Shown: positions 37,674 through 38,574 of the stretch, piece by piece | Numbering within the stretch: position 1 is the stretch's first letter | How the letters are laid out: every line of letters begins with the position of its first letter | From: Phenylobacterium sp. | Lineage (GTDB): Bacteria > Pseudomonadota > Alphaproteobacteria > Caulobacterales > Caulobacteraceae | Length of the DNA stretch: 38,574 nt | Direction: 5' to 3' | Assembly: GCA_020402745.1 (NCBI GenBank) | Contig: JADBYZ010000041.1 | Coordinates: 1-38,574 of the forward strand | Notes under the pieces: generated by a model | The model's database searches: none | What the model saw: only the letters and a program-made list of their open reading frames with translations | Told to the model about the DNA's origin: nothing | Position numbers and translations under genes: made by a program

Positions 37674-38366
37674 TCAGATCAGGGGTGCCGGGGCCGAAGC
37701 CTCATGCAGGCGGCGCAGTTCGAGGAAGGTGTGGGTCAAGATGATGGCGACGAAGACCCCGAGGAGGCCCAGCGCCGCCGAGGCCACGACCCGGCCTACG
37801 AGGGCACCGATCCCGGGCACGATGCTGACGATCGCGGTCGGGATCGCGAACAGCAGCACGACGCCCATTGCAGGGATGAAGAGGATCAGCACGAGCCCGA
37901 GCAGCTGCCAGCGGTTCCCGCGGGTGAGCTCCCGGCTGCGCTTCAGGGCCTCCACAGGAGACCGGTCCTCGAGGATGCAGGCGATGGTTGAGACCATAAG
38001 CATAACGGCGAGGAACACCCCGGGGACGATCAGGAAGAACATGCCCAGGCTGATGAGAATTTGAACCAGAAGGGATGTCAGAAACACAGGCAGGAACTTC
38101 GGCAGGGCGGCCTGTACGGCCGGCACGAACTCAGCGCCAGCATCGACGCCCAGGGGACCCGTAGCCGCCCGCACGGTCACGATCTGCGCAACCGCACCGA
38201 CCGCGAGAGCCAGCAGGATCCCGCCGTTCGTACCCGCCAGGATGGCCAGGCTAAAGGTGAGACCCGTGAAGACGAAGAACAGAAACTTGGACTGAGAGGT
38301 TGCAAAGGCCTGGCTGATGACAGCCCCGACATTAAGCTTTCCCGGTGCGATGTTGATCTCGGACAT
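37674..38366 (-). CDS. Polytopic membrane protein, paralogue of the gene at 36537
   Basis: This 230-residue protein has about six hydrophobic segments and no signal peptide. It carries ACILEDRSPVEALKRSRELT followed by RGNRWQLLG, aligning with the second neighbour over the same region. A GGGAG lies three bases before the ATG. It is the first gene of a three-gene minus-strand unit that runs towards rfbB, and its upstream side borders an insertion sequence 139 bp away. No function can be assigned. Confidence 0.78.
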   Translation of the reverse strand: MSEINIAPGKLNVGAVISQAFATSQSKFLFFVFTGLTFSLAILAGTNGGILLALAVGAVAQIVTVRAATGPLGVDAGAEFVPAVQAALPKFLPVFLTSLLVQILISLGMFFLIVPGVFLAVMLMVSTIACILEDRSPVEALKRSRELTRGNRWQLLGLVLILFIPAMGVVLLFAIPTAIVSIVPGIGALVGRVVASAALGLLGVFVAIILTHTFLELRRLHEASAPAPLI

Positions 38367-38436
38367 GATCTCCCGGGGTACGGTTACCGGCGCACTATGA
38401 GTAACGCACAGTCCGGAACGGTCGTCGAGGGGGCCT

Positions 38437-38574
38437 AGGGTTCGTACTCAATCAGCTTGCGCGGGTGGCCGAAGGCTGATTCTGAGATTCCGGGAGGTAG
38501 CCCGGATGACGAAGCGCAAGCAGGTTTATTGGCTTTCGGATGCGGAGTGGTCGGCGATAGAGCCGCACCTTCCG
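38437..38574 (+). mobile_element. IS5-family insertion sequence, left part only (cut by window end)
   Basis: A transposase start is preceded by about 70 bases of leader without another gene. The left boundary is not certain: CTAG at 38435-38438 could be a target-site remnant, since IS5-family elements often duplicate short TA-containing targets. An inverted pair AATCAGC (38450-38456) / GCTGATT (38475-38481) in the leader may shield the transposase start from outside transcription. The right end is beyond the window. Confidence 0.6.
38506..38574 (+). CDS. IS5-family transposase, N-terminal fragment
   Basis: Only the first 23 codons are in the window. They read MTKRKQVYWLSDAEW and continue SAIEPHLP, the standard opening of IS5/IS427-type transposases (DUF4096 domain). 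GGGAGG lies about eight bases before the ATG. Whether the element is complete cannot be told. Confidence 0.85.
   Translation, partial: MTKRKQVYWLSDAEWSAIEPHLP

Overview
The window looks like chromosomal DNA of an alphaproteobacterium of the Caulobacterales (Caulobacter/Phenylobacterium-like). It has high GC, a GapR (DUF2312) nucleoid protein, a DUF1013 protein, a solitary motA, and a 3,4-dihydroxybutanone-phosphate synthase fused to a dead GTP cyclohydrolase II domain. This assignment is by recognition of gene families, not by a database search. Coding density is very high: no stretch above 300 bases lacks a gene. The largest gaps are 17467-17676, 26449-26633, 1-161, 20145-20300 and 32464-32613.

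Layout. lepA (162-1967, minus) is followed by a nine-gene minus-strand polyamine locus (2014-12391). It holds two gamma-glutamylpolyamine-synthetase-like enzymes, a putrescine/spermidine ABC importer (binding protein, two permeases, ATPase), a PuuD-type amidase, a SpuC-type aminotransferase and a PuuB-type oxidase. Upstream lie a DUF4239 membrane protein and thiC, the latter behind a TPP riboswitch. Next is a lipoprotein-type PQQ quinohemoprotein dehydrogenase with a clear intrinsic terminator, divergent from an NtrC-like response regulator that lacks a proper GAFTGA loop.

The middle part (19-27 kb) is housekeeping and cell-cycle flavoured. It contains a conserved unknown coupled to gapR, a cysteine-poor ribosomal protein L36, an MltB-like lytic transglycosylase, an MFS transporter, motA, purEK, a GGDEF diguanylate cyclase, two divergent DUF465 small proteins and a DUF1013 protein.

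The region 27.5-32.5 kb couples lipid and flavin metabolism. An acyl-CoA synthetase, a flavin reductase and RibB overlap by ATGA junctions, downstream of an acyl-CoA dehydrogenase with its own terminator. The right end has a beta-lactamase-fold serine hydrolase, a MATE exporter, an isolated rfbB-type dehydratase, three tandem related membrane proteins (one a short C-terminal-like version), and the first 23 codons of an IS5-family transposase cut by the window edge.

I did not find a convincing new defence or mobile system. The best leads are the GAFTGA-less regulator beside the quinoprotein gene, the gene coupled to gapR, the tandem membrane paralogues next to the insertion sequence, and the hybrid polyamine locus.
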